Part shown: piece by piece, positions 42,731-50,686 of the stretch
Numbering within the stretch: the first letter of the stretch is position 1
Layout of the letters: each line of letters opens with the position of its first letter
Assembly: GCF_003390935.1 (NCBI RefSeq)
Contig: NZ_QNQZ01000002.1
Location: 248,001 to 312,000 of the forward strand
Direction of reading: 5' to 3'
DNA length: 64,000 nucleotides
Source: Lewinella sp. IMCC34191
Lineage (GTDB): Bacteria; Bacteroidota; Bacteroidia; Chitinophagales; Saprospiraceae
The notes under the pieces: model-generated
Database searches by the model: none
The model's input: only the letters and a program-made list of their open reading frames with translations
What the model was told of the DNA's origin: nothing
Program-made: the position numbers and the translations under genes

Positions 42731-43738
42731 ATGCCTTCCAACCAAACCATCCTGCTGAAAAGCCGCCCGTCGGGGAAGCCAACGCTGGCCGATTTTGACA
42801 TGACCACCTCGGAAGTCGGCACTCCCGGCGAAGAAGAGGTGCTCCTGCGTAGCGTCTACGTTTCCGTCGATCCCTACCTACGGGGCCGAATGAGTAATGC
42901 CCCCTCCTACGTCGCCCCCTTCGAGGTCGGTAAGCCCATATCCTCCGGCATCATTGCCGAGGTGATGGAATCGAAGAGCGACCGCTTCAAGAAAGGCGAT
43001 TATGTCTCCGGCTCCCTGGAATGGAAGGAGCAGCAGGTGGCCGGCGCCAAGGGCCTGCAGAAAGTCGACCCCGACAAGGCGCCGCTTTCCGCCTACCTGG
43101 GTGTGCTGGGTATGACCGGCCTCACCGCCTACCTCGGACTCACGGAAATCGGCAAACCCAAGTCCGGTGAAACCCTGGTCGTGTCCGGCGCCGCCGGTGC
43201 CGTCGGGAGCGTAGTCGGTCAGATCGGCAAGATCCTCGGCCTGCGGGTCGTCGGCATCGCCGGTACCGACGAGAAGGTTGATATGCTGACTTCCGAATTC
43301 GGTTTCGATGCCGGCATCAACTACAACACGACGGAAAACATGGCTAAAGCCATCGGAGCCGCCTGCCCCGACGGGGTTGACGTGTACTTCGACAATGTCG
43401 GCGGCGAAATCTCCGACGCCGTACTGTTTCACATCAACAAATTTTCCCGCACGATCAATTGCGGGGCCATCGCGGTCTACAACAGCAAGGAACTGCCCAG
43501 AAGTGTCAGCGTACGTCCCTTCCTGGTGAAGAACAGCGCCCTGATGCAGGGCTTTATCGTATCGAACTACGCCGACAAATTCCCCGACGGCGTCCGGCAA
43601 CTCGCGCAGTGGCTGCAGGAGAGCAAAATCACCCATAAGGAAACCGTCCGGGAAGGATTCGACAACATTCCCCAGGCCTTTCTCGACCTCTTCGACGGCA
43701 AAAACACCGGCAAGATGGTCGTCAACGTAAAAAAATAA
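42731..43738 (+). CDS. NADP-dependent MDR oxidoreductase (CurA/leukotriene B4 dehydrogenase-like)
   Basis: A 335-residue zinc-free medium-chain reductase. Typical segments are VSVDPYLRGRMSN near residue 45, YLGVLGMTGLTAYLGLTEIG, the NADPH-binding VSGAAGAVGSVVGQIGKILG, YFDNVGGEISDAVL and the C-terminal GKNTGKMVVNV. The pattern matches alkenal/one reductases such as E. coli CurA. It would reduce alpha,beta-unsaturated aldehydes and ketones. It lies 11 bp after the TetR gene. Confidence 0.9.
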   Translation: MPSNQTILLKSRPSGKPTLADFDMTTSEVGTPGEEEVLLRSVYVSVDPYLRGRMSNAPSYVAPFEVGKPISSGIIAEVMESKSDRFKKGDYVSGSLEWKEQQVAGAKGLQKVDPDKAPLSAYLGVLGMTGLTAYLGLTEIGKPKSGETLVVSGAAGAVGSVVGQIGKILGLRVVGIAGTDEKVDMLTSEFGFDAGINYNTTENMAKAIGAACPDGVDVYFDNVGGEISDAVLFHINKFSRTINCGAIAVYNSKELPRSVSVRPFLVKNSALMQGFIVSNYADKFPDGVRQLAQWLQESKITHKETVREGFDNIPQAFLDLFDGKNTGKMVVNVKK

Positions 43739-43742
43739 GCAC

Positions 43743-44903
43743 ATGAATAACTTTCAATATCAGAACCCCACCAAGATCCTGTTCGGCAAAGGACAGATCG
43801 CCAGTCTCGACAAGGAACTCCCCCGGGATACCAACATCCTACTCCTCTACGGCGGCGGCAGCATCAAGCGCAACGGGATTTACGAGCAGGTGACCGCCGC
43901 CCTGGGCGACCGGAATGTCGTCGAATTCGGGGGCATACCCGCCAACCCGGAATACGCCAAACTCATGGAGGCCCTCGGCGTCATCCGGGATAAGGACATC
44001 ACCTACATCCTCGCCGTCGGTGGCGGATCGGTGATCGACGGCGCGAAGTTTCTGTCCGCCGCGGCCCGCTACGAGGGCGACGATCCCTGGACCATCCTCA
44101 CCGATAATATTTCCATCAAGGAGGGCATGCCCTTCGCTACCGTCCTGACCCTGCCGGCCACGGGCTCGGAAATGAACTCGGGTTCCGTCATCACCCGCGC
44201 CGAGACCAAAGAGAAACTCGCGATGGGCGGGCCGGGGCTGTTTCCCGTTTTCTCCATTCTCGACCCCACGGTGATCCACTCCGTTCCGCAGCGCCAACTG
44301 GCTAACGGCATCACGGACGCCTTCACGCACGTACTCGAGCAGTACATGACCTACCCCACCGGCGCGCTGCTACAGGACCGCTTCGCGGAGAGTATCCTCC
44401 AGACCCTCATCGAGGTAGCCCCGAAGGTGCTGGAAGACCCCACCGACTACGCCGCCGCATCGAATTTCATGTGGAGTTGCACGATGGCGCTTAACGGACT
44501 CATCTCGAAGGGTGTACCCACCGACTGGGCCGTCCACGCCATGGGCCACGAGCTCACCGCGCTCTACGGCATCGACCACGCCCGTACCCTGGCCATCGTC
44601 GCGCCGAGTCATTATACCTATAATTTCGAAGCCAAGCGCGAGAAGCTGGCCCAGTACGGCGAGCGCGTCTGGAACATCACCGACGGCACGACGGAAGAAA
44701 AAGCCCGCGCCGCCATCGCCCGTACGGAAGACTTTTTTCACCAGCTCGGCATCGACACCAAATTATCGGAATACACCGCCGACTACGAGGGTACCGGCGA
44801 GGAGGTCGCCCGCCGCTTCAACGAACGGGGCTGGAAAGGCCTCGGCGAGCACCGGAAGCTCACCCCCGCCGACGCCGAGGAGATCGTGAAGATGGCGTAC
44901 TGA
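43743..44903 (+). CDS. iron-containing alcohol dehydrogenase (YqhD-like)
   Basis: A 386-residue type III alcohol dehydrogenase. N-terminus NFQYQNPTKILFGKGQIASL; NADPH-binding glycine region AVGGGSVIDGAKFLSAA; metal-binding and active-site part ATGSEMNSGSVIT, DAFTHVLEQYM and HAMGHELTALYGIDHARTLAIV with the conserved histidines. It matches YqhD/BDH enzymes that reduce short aldehydes, often aldehydes from lipid peroxidation. Only 4 bp separate it from the MDR reductase, so it is cotranscribed. Confidence 0.92.
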   Translation: MNNFQYQNPTKILFGKGQIASLDKELPRDTNILLLYGGGSIKRNGIYEQVTAALGDRNVVEFGGIPANPEYAKLMEALGVIRDKDITYILAVGGGSVIDGAKFLSAAARYEGDDPWTILTDNISIKEGMPFATVLTLPATGSEMNSGSVITRAETKEKLAMGGPGLFPVFSILDPTVIHSVPQRQLANGITDAFTHVLEQYMTYPTGALLQDRFAESILQTLIEVAPKVLEDPTDYAAASNFMWSCTMALNGLISKGVPTDWAVHAMGHELTALYGIDHARTLAIVAPSHYTYNFEAKREKLAQYGERVWNITDGTTEEKARAAIARTEDFFHQLGIDTKLSEYTADYEGTGEEVARRFNERGWKGLGEHRKLTPADAEEIVKMAY

Positions 44904-44957
44904 TCGCCGCCGCGGTATCCTCATTTATCCCTGAACCAATTAAGTAAAATATATACC

Positions 44958-45635
44958 ATGAAAATTCTATTCGTACTCACCTCCCACGACAAGCTGGGCG
45001 ACACCGGCAAGAAGACCGGATTCTGGATCGAGGAGTTTGCCGCTCCCTACTACACCCTGCTCGACAAGGGGGCTGATATCACCGTAGCTACCCCCGCCGG
45101 CGGAAAGGCTCCCATCGACCCCAGCAGCGACACCAAAGACGCCCAGACCGAGGATACCAAGCGCTTTAAGCAGGACGAACAAGCCCAACGGGTGATTGCC
45201 ACCACGAAGAAGCTTAGCGACGTCTCCGCTTCCGATTTCGATGCCGTCTTCTACCCCGGCGGTCACGGCCCCCTGTGGGATCTCTCGGAGGATAAAACCT
45301 CCGTTGCCTTGATCGAAAACTTCTACGCTCAGGATAAGCCCGTAGCCTTCGTTTGTCACGCACCGGCCGCCCTGAAGAACGTGAAAGACCCGTCCGGCGA
45401 GCCGCTCGTCAAAGGCAAGCAGGTAACCGGCTTCACCAATAGCGAAGAGGAAGCCGTGGGCCTGACGGACGTCGTGCCCTTCCTCGTCGAGGATATGCTG
45501 AAGAAGAACGGTGGTATTTACTCCAAGGCCGATGACTGGAATGTCCACGTCCTGACCGACGGCCTGTTGATTACCGGGCAGAACCCGGCCAGTTCCGAGA
45601 AGGTGGCCGAGGAGCTGTATGCTGCGTTGCAGTAG
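44958..45635 (+). CDS. DJ-1/PfpI-family protein (Hsp31-like, type 1 glutamine amidotransferase fold)
   Basis: A 225-residue protein. The nucleophile-elbow cysteine is in VAFVCHAPAALKN, the partner Glu in GFWIEEFAAPYY, and YPGGHGPLWDLSED is the conserved loop of class I Hsp31/DJ-1 proteins. Family members remove glyoxals or act as glyoxalase III/chaperones. Last gene of the TetR operon and followed by a strong terminator at 45677, it fits a reactive-carbonyl defence unit. Confidence 0.9.
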   Translation: MKILFVLTSHDKLGDTGKKTGFWIEEFAAPYYTLLDKGADITVATPAGGKAPIDPSSDTKDAQTEDTKRFKQDEQAQRVIATTKKLSDVSASDFDAVFYPGGHGPLWDLSEDKTSVALIENFYAQDKPVAFVCHAPAALKNVKDPSGEPLVKGKQVTGFTNSEEEAVGLTDVVPFLVEDMLKKNGGIYSKADDWNVHVLTDGLLITGQNPASSEKVAEELYAALQ

Positions 45636-45676
45636 GTTTACAGTCTCCAGCGATCCATCTATGGGCTCGGTAAACG

Positions 45677-45720
45677 AATCCCGGTCCCCGACGATGTCAG
45701 GGACCGGGATTGTTTTTGTT
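45677..45720 (+). terminator. intrinsic terminator of the TetR operon
   Basis: A perfect 12-bp inverted repeat, AATCCCGGTCCC (45677-45688) and GGGACCGGGATT (45700-45711) with an 11-base loop, followed by GTTTTTGTT. It lies 42 bp after the DJ-1-like stop. Confidence 0.9.
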
Positions 45721-45755
45721 GTAGCTGCTATCCGGAAACCGAGATGGTCAATCTC

Positions 45756-48700
45756 CTACTTTACGAATCTTCCCAAATTCGTTTCCACCTCCCGCAGCAG
45801 GTCCGCATCCCCCTGTTCCCCCACCCGGGCCAGCAGCAGTTGCGCGATAGCGTATCCCTGCCGCAGACCATTGTTATAATCGAAACTACGCTCGACGATC
45901 TCCGAGTCCAGGCTTTCGTAGTAATTCAGGCGCTCGGCGGTACTCTTCGCGAGTTGCCGGATCACCGAACGCACCCGCTCCGTCTGCCCCGATTCGAAGT
46001 AAGGTACCAGCACCATCGCTGCATTGTATCGGAACGGAAAATTCATATTGGGAAAGGCCTCGAAAAAGCGATCGCCAATATCTAGCGCACGTTCCGTATC
46101 GCCGCCTTCCAGCAGGGTGTGCATAGTGCGCAGCATGACCAGCTGCATGGACTCTATGGCCGGTGCGTATTTAGAATTGACGAAGGTGTCCACCCGGTCG
46201 AAGTTGCCCCAGTCCCACTCGTCCATGACCAGATCGTAGCACCGATCGACGTCGACACTGCCCGCTCCCACCGCGCCGTAGGTTATCGTTTGCGACGGGG
46301 TGCGGGCGGCCGTCAGCCGCAGCGCCAGTCCCTCGAGTTGGAGGTAATCGTCCAATCCGTAGAACTGGTCCGGAGGTACGGTGGCGGCGAAGTAGATCGG
46401 TCGCCGGTAGAAGTTGGAATCAATGATGTCCAGGATAGCGACATCGCCCTTGCGCATAATGCCCTCCGGCACCCGAATTGGGATTTCGGCCGCCACCGGC
46501 ACCCCGGCCGGGCTAAGCCAGGGAGCCTCCGCGAGCCGTCCCGGGTCGACCCGGATGCTCACGTTGCAGGTACTGTAGGCCGTTTCAAAGATGCGGCCGC
46601 TCGAAGACGTCAGGTTCTTATCGGTAGCGACCTCGCCCATGAAACGGTCCAGGGTGACGGAGGGCCCCTCCTGGCACGGCAGTCCACTACCCCGGGGGTC
46701 GTAATAGGGGACGTCGTTCCGTCGGCGGCCCCGCATCTGCTCCGCGGTCAGTCTTAGTTCCAGCGCCGAACTGTCATTCATCTTATACCGCAGCAGATCG
46801 ATGAACCAGTCCGTGTGAATGAGACTTAAATGCACCACGCGCACGTCGGTCCGGATGCCCTCCACCTCCTGGGCGTACCACAGGGGGTAGGTGTCGTTGT
46901 CGCCGTAGGTGAAGATGATGGCGTTCTCGTCCACCGACTCCAGGAAGTTATGGGCGTAGTCCCGCGCCGCGGTGTGCTCCGAGCGGTCGTGGTCGTCCCA
47001 GTTCTGGGTGACCATCAGGATCGGGGCCACCAGCACCAGGGCCGAGCAACCGATGGCTACGCCCGCTCCACGTACCTTGAGGAACTCATAGATGGCCGGC
47101 ACGGCCATGCCCATCCACATACAGAAGGTGAAGAAGGAGCCCACGAGAACGTAGTCCCGCTCCCGCGGCTCGTTCGGTGGCTGGTTGGTGTAGATGATGA
47201 TGCCCAGGCCCGTGATCACGAACAGCGCCAGCAGGGTCAGGAACTCCTCTCCCTGCTTGGTGGAGTGCCACAGCAGTCCCAGCAGACCGAAGATGAAGGG
47301 CAGGAGGAAGTAGGTGTTGCGCGCCGGATCGTTCTTAAACTCCTCGGGTAGTTCGTCCAGATTGCCGAGCCGCATTTCGTCGAGGAATTGGATGCCCGTG
47401 ATCCAGTTGCCTCGGCTTTCGTCCCAGCTGAAGTAGCCCTGCTCGCCGTTCTGGCGGCCGGAGAAGTTCCACATGAAGTAGCGCCAGTACATCCAGCCAA
47501 TCTGGTAATTGAACAGGAACTTCAGGTTGTCGATGGCGTTGGGCCGCCCGTAGGGCAGCGGCTGGCTGGGGTCCAGGCCCATCCAGCGCTTGTACAGATC
47601 GGGCCGCCCCTGGCTGCCGTCGGCCATGCGGGGGAAGAACATCTGCTTGCCGGGCTCGTACTCCGGCGTGATCTTATAGTTGGTATAGACATACTCGCCG
47701 TTCACCAGGCCGTAGCGGTCGTCCAGGTCGGTGGCGATCATGTCGGCGTCGAAGTTGGGGCCGTACAGCAGGCTGCGTTCGCCGTACTGCTCGCGGTTGA
47801 GGTAGGGCAGCAGGCTGGTGACGTTGTCCGGGTTGTTCATGTTGACCGGCGTCTTGGCTTCGGCCCGGATGACCACCACGGCGATGACGCTGTAGGCGAT
47901 CAGGATGGTGGCGATGCCCATGGCGGCGAGCTGCACGCCCTGGTCCTGGTGTTTATGGGCGTAGCGGAAGGCCAGGTAGAGCAGGCCGCCGTAGGCGATC
48001 AGGGTGGGCAGCAGGCCGATGTGCACCGGCAGGCCGCTGTTGACCAGGCCGATCTCGAACCACTGCCACACGGTCGGTACGCCGATGATGACCAGCGTCT
48101 GAATGATGCCAATCATGAGCACGCCGGTCAGGCCGGCGGCGATGAACTGGGCCCACTGGGGCAGCTTCGCGTTTTTATAAAGCCGCCCCCGCTCGCGCAG
48201 GTAGAACAGCAGGGTGATGAAGGGCAGCACCAGGATGCTGAGCAGGTGGACCCCGCTCGAAAGCCCGATACAGAAGATGCTGAAGATGAGCCAGCGGTAG
48301 GCGACGTAGTCCAGCTCCCGGGGGGTGGTGTAGTAGCGGATGGCCGCCCACACCGTCATACAGGTGAAGAAGAAGGACATGGCGTAAACCTCCCCCTCCA
48401 CGGCCGAAAACCAAACGGAGGTGGTGAAGGCCGCGGCGAGTCCGGCGACCAGTCCGCCACCGGCCACGGCGATGACCTGTCCGCCGCCCACTTCGGCGCG
48501 CTCGTCGCGACCGGTGAGCGAGAGCAGGCTCAGGCGGATAGTAGACCAGGCGATGAAGGTGGCGCCAAAGGCCGTACAGATGGCCGACATGCCGTTGACG
48601 AAGGCGGCGATCAGGGCCGGGTCGTCGCTGAGCAGGTTGCCCACGGAGGCGAAGAGCCGGCCGATAAGCAGGAAGAGGGGCGCCCCCGGGGGGTGAACGA

Positions 48701-48842
48701 CTTCGAGTTTGTAGGCACCGAGGATGAACTCGCCCACGTCCCAGAGGCTACCCGTGCGCTCCACGCTGAGGAGCAGGACGATAGCGGTGATGGCGAAGAC
48801 GATCCAGCCGGTAAGTTGGTGTAAGCGGTGCAGGGTGCCCAT
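45756..48842 (-). CDS. DUF2723-family multi-pass membrane protein (GT117-like)
   Basis: A 1028-residue protein conserved in Bacteroidota. The N-terminal half has about ten to twelve membrane helices, starting with the diagnostic WIVFAITAIVLLLSVERTGSLWDVGEFILGAYKLEVVHPPGAPLFL region, with acidic and His-rich loops as in GT-C protein O-mannosyltransferases. The middle soluble part contains HNFLESVDENAIIFTYGDNDTYPLWYAQEVEG, and the C-terminus is helical and TPR-like. A role in protein or lipid glycosylation is inferred from the family. It has a LacI-type palindrome over its promoter. Confidence 0.9.
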   Translation of the reverse strand: MGTLHRLHQLTGWIVFAITAIVLLLSVERTGSLWDVGEFILGAYKLEVVHPPGAPLFLLIGRLFASVGNLLSDDPALIAAFVNGMSAICTAFGATFIAWSTIRLSLLSLTGRDERAEVGGGQVIAVAGGGLVAGLAAAFTTSVWFSAVEGEVYAMSFFFTCMTVWAAIRYYTTPRELDYVAYRWLIFSIFCIGLSSGVHLLSILVLPFITLLFYLRERGRLYKNAKLPQWAQFIAAGLTGVLMIGIIQTLVIIGVPTVWQWFEIGLVNSGLPVHIGLLPTLIAYGGLLYLAFRYAHKHQDQGVQLAAMGIATILIAYSVIAVVVIRAEAKTPVNMNNPDNVTSLLPYLNREQYGERSLLYGPNFDADMIATDLDDRYGLVNGEYVYTNYKITPEYEPGKQMFFPRMADGSQGRPDLYKRWMGLDPSQPLPYGRPNAIDNLKFLFNYQIGWMYWRYFMWNFSGRQNGEQGYFSWDESRGNWITGIQFLDEMRLGNLDELPEEFKNDPARNTYFLLPFIFGLLGLLWHSTKQGEEFLTLLALFVITGLGIIIYTNQPPNEPRERDYVLVGSFFTFCMWMGMAVPAIYEFLKVRGAGVAIGCSALVLVAPILMVTQNWDDHDRSEHTAARDYAHNFLESVDENAIIFTYGDNDTYPLWYAQEVEGIRTDVRVVHLSLIHTDWFIDLLRYKMNDSSALELRLTAEQMRGRRRNDVPYYDPRGSGLPCQEGPSVTLDRFMGEVATDKNLTSSSGRIFETAYSTCNVSIRVDPGRLAEAPWLSPAGVPVAAEIPIRVPEGIMRKGDVAILDIIDSNFYRRPIYFAATVPPDQFYGLDDYLQLEGLALRLTAARTPSQTITYGAVGAGSVDVDRCYDLVMDEWDWGNFDRVDTFVNSKYAPAIESMQLVMLRTMHTLLEGGDTERALDIGDRFFEAFPNMNFPFRYNAAMVLVPYFESGQTERVRSVIRQLAKSTAERLNYYESLDSEIVERSFDYNNGLRQGYAIAQLLLARVGEQGDADLLREVETNLGRFVK

Positions 48843-48864
48843 GAATGATTGCGCAGGTGTAAAT

Positions 48865-48886
48865 CAAATATACGAAACGTTTCGTA
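48865..48886 (-). promoter_or_regulatory. candidate promoter -7 box overlapping a 16-bp palindromic operator
   Basis: On the minus strand TATATTTG (48872-48865) fits the Bacteroidota -7 element. It abuts the perfect palindrome TACGAAACGTTTCGTA (48871-48886), whose central GAAACGTTTC resembles LacI-family operators. No clear -33 TTG is seen. A bound repressor would cover the start of transcription of the DUF2723 gene, about 20 bp from its ATG. Confidence 0.6.
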
Positions 48887-48933
48887 GTTTGACCGTTGTT
48901 GCCGCTGGCTGTTTGAGTTTGCAACCCCGACAC

Positions 48934-48973
48934 AAAAAAATCCCGAACACTGGCCGAGCCAGCATTCGGGATT
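48934..48973 (-). terminator. intrinsic terminator of the SusCD operon
   Basis: Minus-strand hairpin: AATCCCGAA and TTCGGGATT arms (48965-48973 and 48939-48947), with a nested CTGGC/GCCAG stem, followed on the minus strand by a run of seven T (48940-48934). It lies 56 bp after the SusD stop. Confidence 0.88.
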
Positions 48974-49028
48974 CCCGATAACATCTATTCAAGGTCGAAG
49001 TGACCTTCATAGATGGCAGCAAGATCCG

Positions 49029-50675
49029 CTACGGATTCTGATCAGCAGGGGTCAGGTTCGGATTCGCATCCAGTTCCCGCTGCGGGATCTTAAAGACCCA
49101 GTCCGGGTTCTCGGAGGGCTTAGCAACGATATAGGCATCCTGGTAGAGCGTTTGGGAAGCACCCGATCCGCCGTTGGCGGAGTGATCGATGCCTTCATCC
49201 CAACGGATCTTATCCTGGAAGAGGAAGCCTTCGCCCCACAGCTCGACACCACGCTGGAACTTGATGTGCTCCATCAGGCTCTCCTGGTCGTCGTACTGGG
49301 TCACGTCGTAGGCGCTGTCGCGTTCCTCGCCGAGGGGACGGAGTGCTTCCTGAGCCGCTTCGATGTTTCCCAACATAGCCTCTGCTTCGGCTTCGATCAG
49401 GTACATCTCCGACGCGCGCATGTAAATGATGTCGTCGGGCTCGATCGTTCCCGGCTGCTGCTGACGCAGCTTGACGTGCATATACGGGTGCGTGTTGTGC
49501 GCGGAGGTCCACCCCCATACAGCGGTCAGGCTGTCAATGGCGGCCTGCCACTCCTCCTCCGTTTCGTACTCGTCGCCGTCGTAGTTCTCCCAGCCGCCTT
49601 CACCATTTGCGGCGGACAGGTTGGAATTGGGCGCGTCGATCAGGAACATGTCCTTACGGTAGTCAGTATCCGGAATGGCGTCGATCAGGCGGCGGTCGGC
49701 GATCTTCGGATTGTTCCGGTTCTGGCTGCCGTTGAACGTATTCGAGGCGAGGTAGAAGTAAGAACGGAAGAAGGTGGTTTCCGTAGTGATCACGTTGCTG
49801 CCCCAGATCACCTCGGGTAGACTGATGCTGTTAAATCCGGCCTTCCAGTCGGATTCGCCCATAATACTATATCCATCGCGGGCCTGCACGGCCGATTCGG
49901 CAGCCAATTCCCAGTTGCCGGTAGCCAGGGCCATCCGGGCCTGTAGGCCATAGGCCACGTTGATATTCAGGTCAACTTTTGTAGCCCGTGAGGAAGCCTC
50001 CTCGAAGTTGGTAATGGCCGCTGCAAAGTCCGAAGCAATCTGATCGTACACCTCCTGCACCGTCGAGCGGGGCGCGCTGGTGAAGGGGGCTTCGGTGGCG
50101 TAGAGCAGCGGCACCCCGGGGTCGGAAGAAGGATTACCGATCAGGTAGCCCTTGGCGAAGTGCTGCACCAGCGACATGTAAGCGTAGCCGCGGTAGGTGT
50201 AAGCCTGCCCGACGATCTCGCGCAGCTCCGGCGTCATGGGCAGATCGCCTTCCTCGACGCGATTGATGATGGAGTTGGCGTTCGCGATCAGGTTATAGCG
50301 GTGGTACCATAGAACCTCTACCGTCAGGTTGGTTTCCTGGGTGTGGTTGTTCCACTGGGCACCGTCACGCCAGCCTAAGTTATTGGCGTTGGCGCTGTGG
50401 ATCAGGCCGCCGCCCAGGTTATCGCCCATCGGCACCCACCAGTGCTCGTTGGCCCGGTTGGTGCTGGCAACGGCGGAGCCGCCCGGGAGGATGGTCTGTG
50501 ATTGTGAGTACAGAGACCGGTGCATCCCGGCGATAATGAGGGACATATTAGCCTCCGTAGCCAGGGCGTCACTGGCCGATATCGCATCGGTGGGGGTAGT
50601 ATTTAAAAAATCTTCTTCGCAGGATACCGTTAGCAAGGCAACGGCAATCAGCGCGTATTTTATATGATGGACCAT
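49029..50675 (-). CDS. SusD/RagB-family nutrient-binding lipoprotein
   Basis: A 548-residue surface lipoprotein: signal KYALIAVALLTVSC with the lipid-accepting Cys at about residue 19, then EEDFLNTTPTDAISASDAL, typical of SusD starts. TPR-like helices follow (VGQAYTYRGYAYMSLVQHFAKGYLIG) and the C-terminal RagB region (YMRASEMYLIEAEAEAMLGN, FQRGVELWGEGFLFQDKIRW, IPQRELDANPNL). It caps the SusC channel and binds a glycan or peptide ligand. The start is 11 bp after SusC. Confidence 0.95.
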   Translation of the reverse strand: MVHHIKYALIAVALLTVSCEEDFLNTTPTDAISASDALATEANMSLIIAGMHRSLYSQSQTILPGGSAVASTNRANEHWWVPMGDNLGGGLIHSANANNLGWRDGAQWNNHTQETNLTVEVLWYHRYNLIANANSIINRVEEGDLPMTPELREIVGQAYTYRGYAYMSLVQHFAKGYLIGNPSSDPGVPLLYATEAPFTSAPRSTVQEVYDQIASDFAAAITNFEEASSRATKVDLNINVAYGLQARMALATGNWELAAESAVQARDGYSIMGESDWKAGFNSISLPEVIWGSNVITTETTFFRSYFYLASNTFNGSQNRNNPKIADRRLIDAIPDTDYRKDMFLIDAPNSNLSAANGEGGWENYDGDEYETEEEWQAAIDSLTAVWGWTSAHNTHPYMHVKLRQQQPGTIEPDDIIYMRASEMYLIEAEAEAMLGNIEAAQEALRPLGEERDSAYDVTQYDDQESLMEHIKFQRGVELWGEGFLFQDKIRWDEGIDHSANGGSGASQTLYQDAYIVAKPSENPDWVFKIPQRELDANPNLTPADQNP

Positions 50676-50686
50676 GAGATATGGTT

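Noticed and set aside
47388..48824. 478-codon plus-strand frame
   Set aside because: Antisense to the DUF2723 membrane gene, with His/Gln/Gly-rich composition and no recognisable motif.
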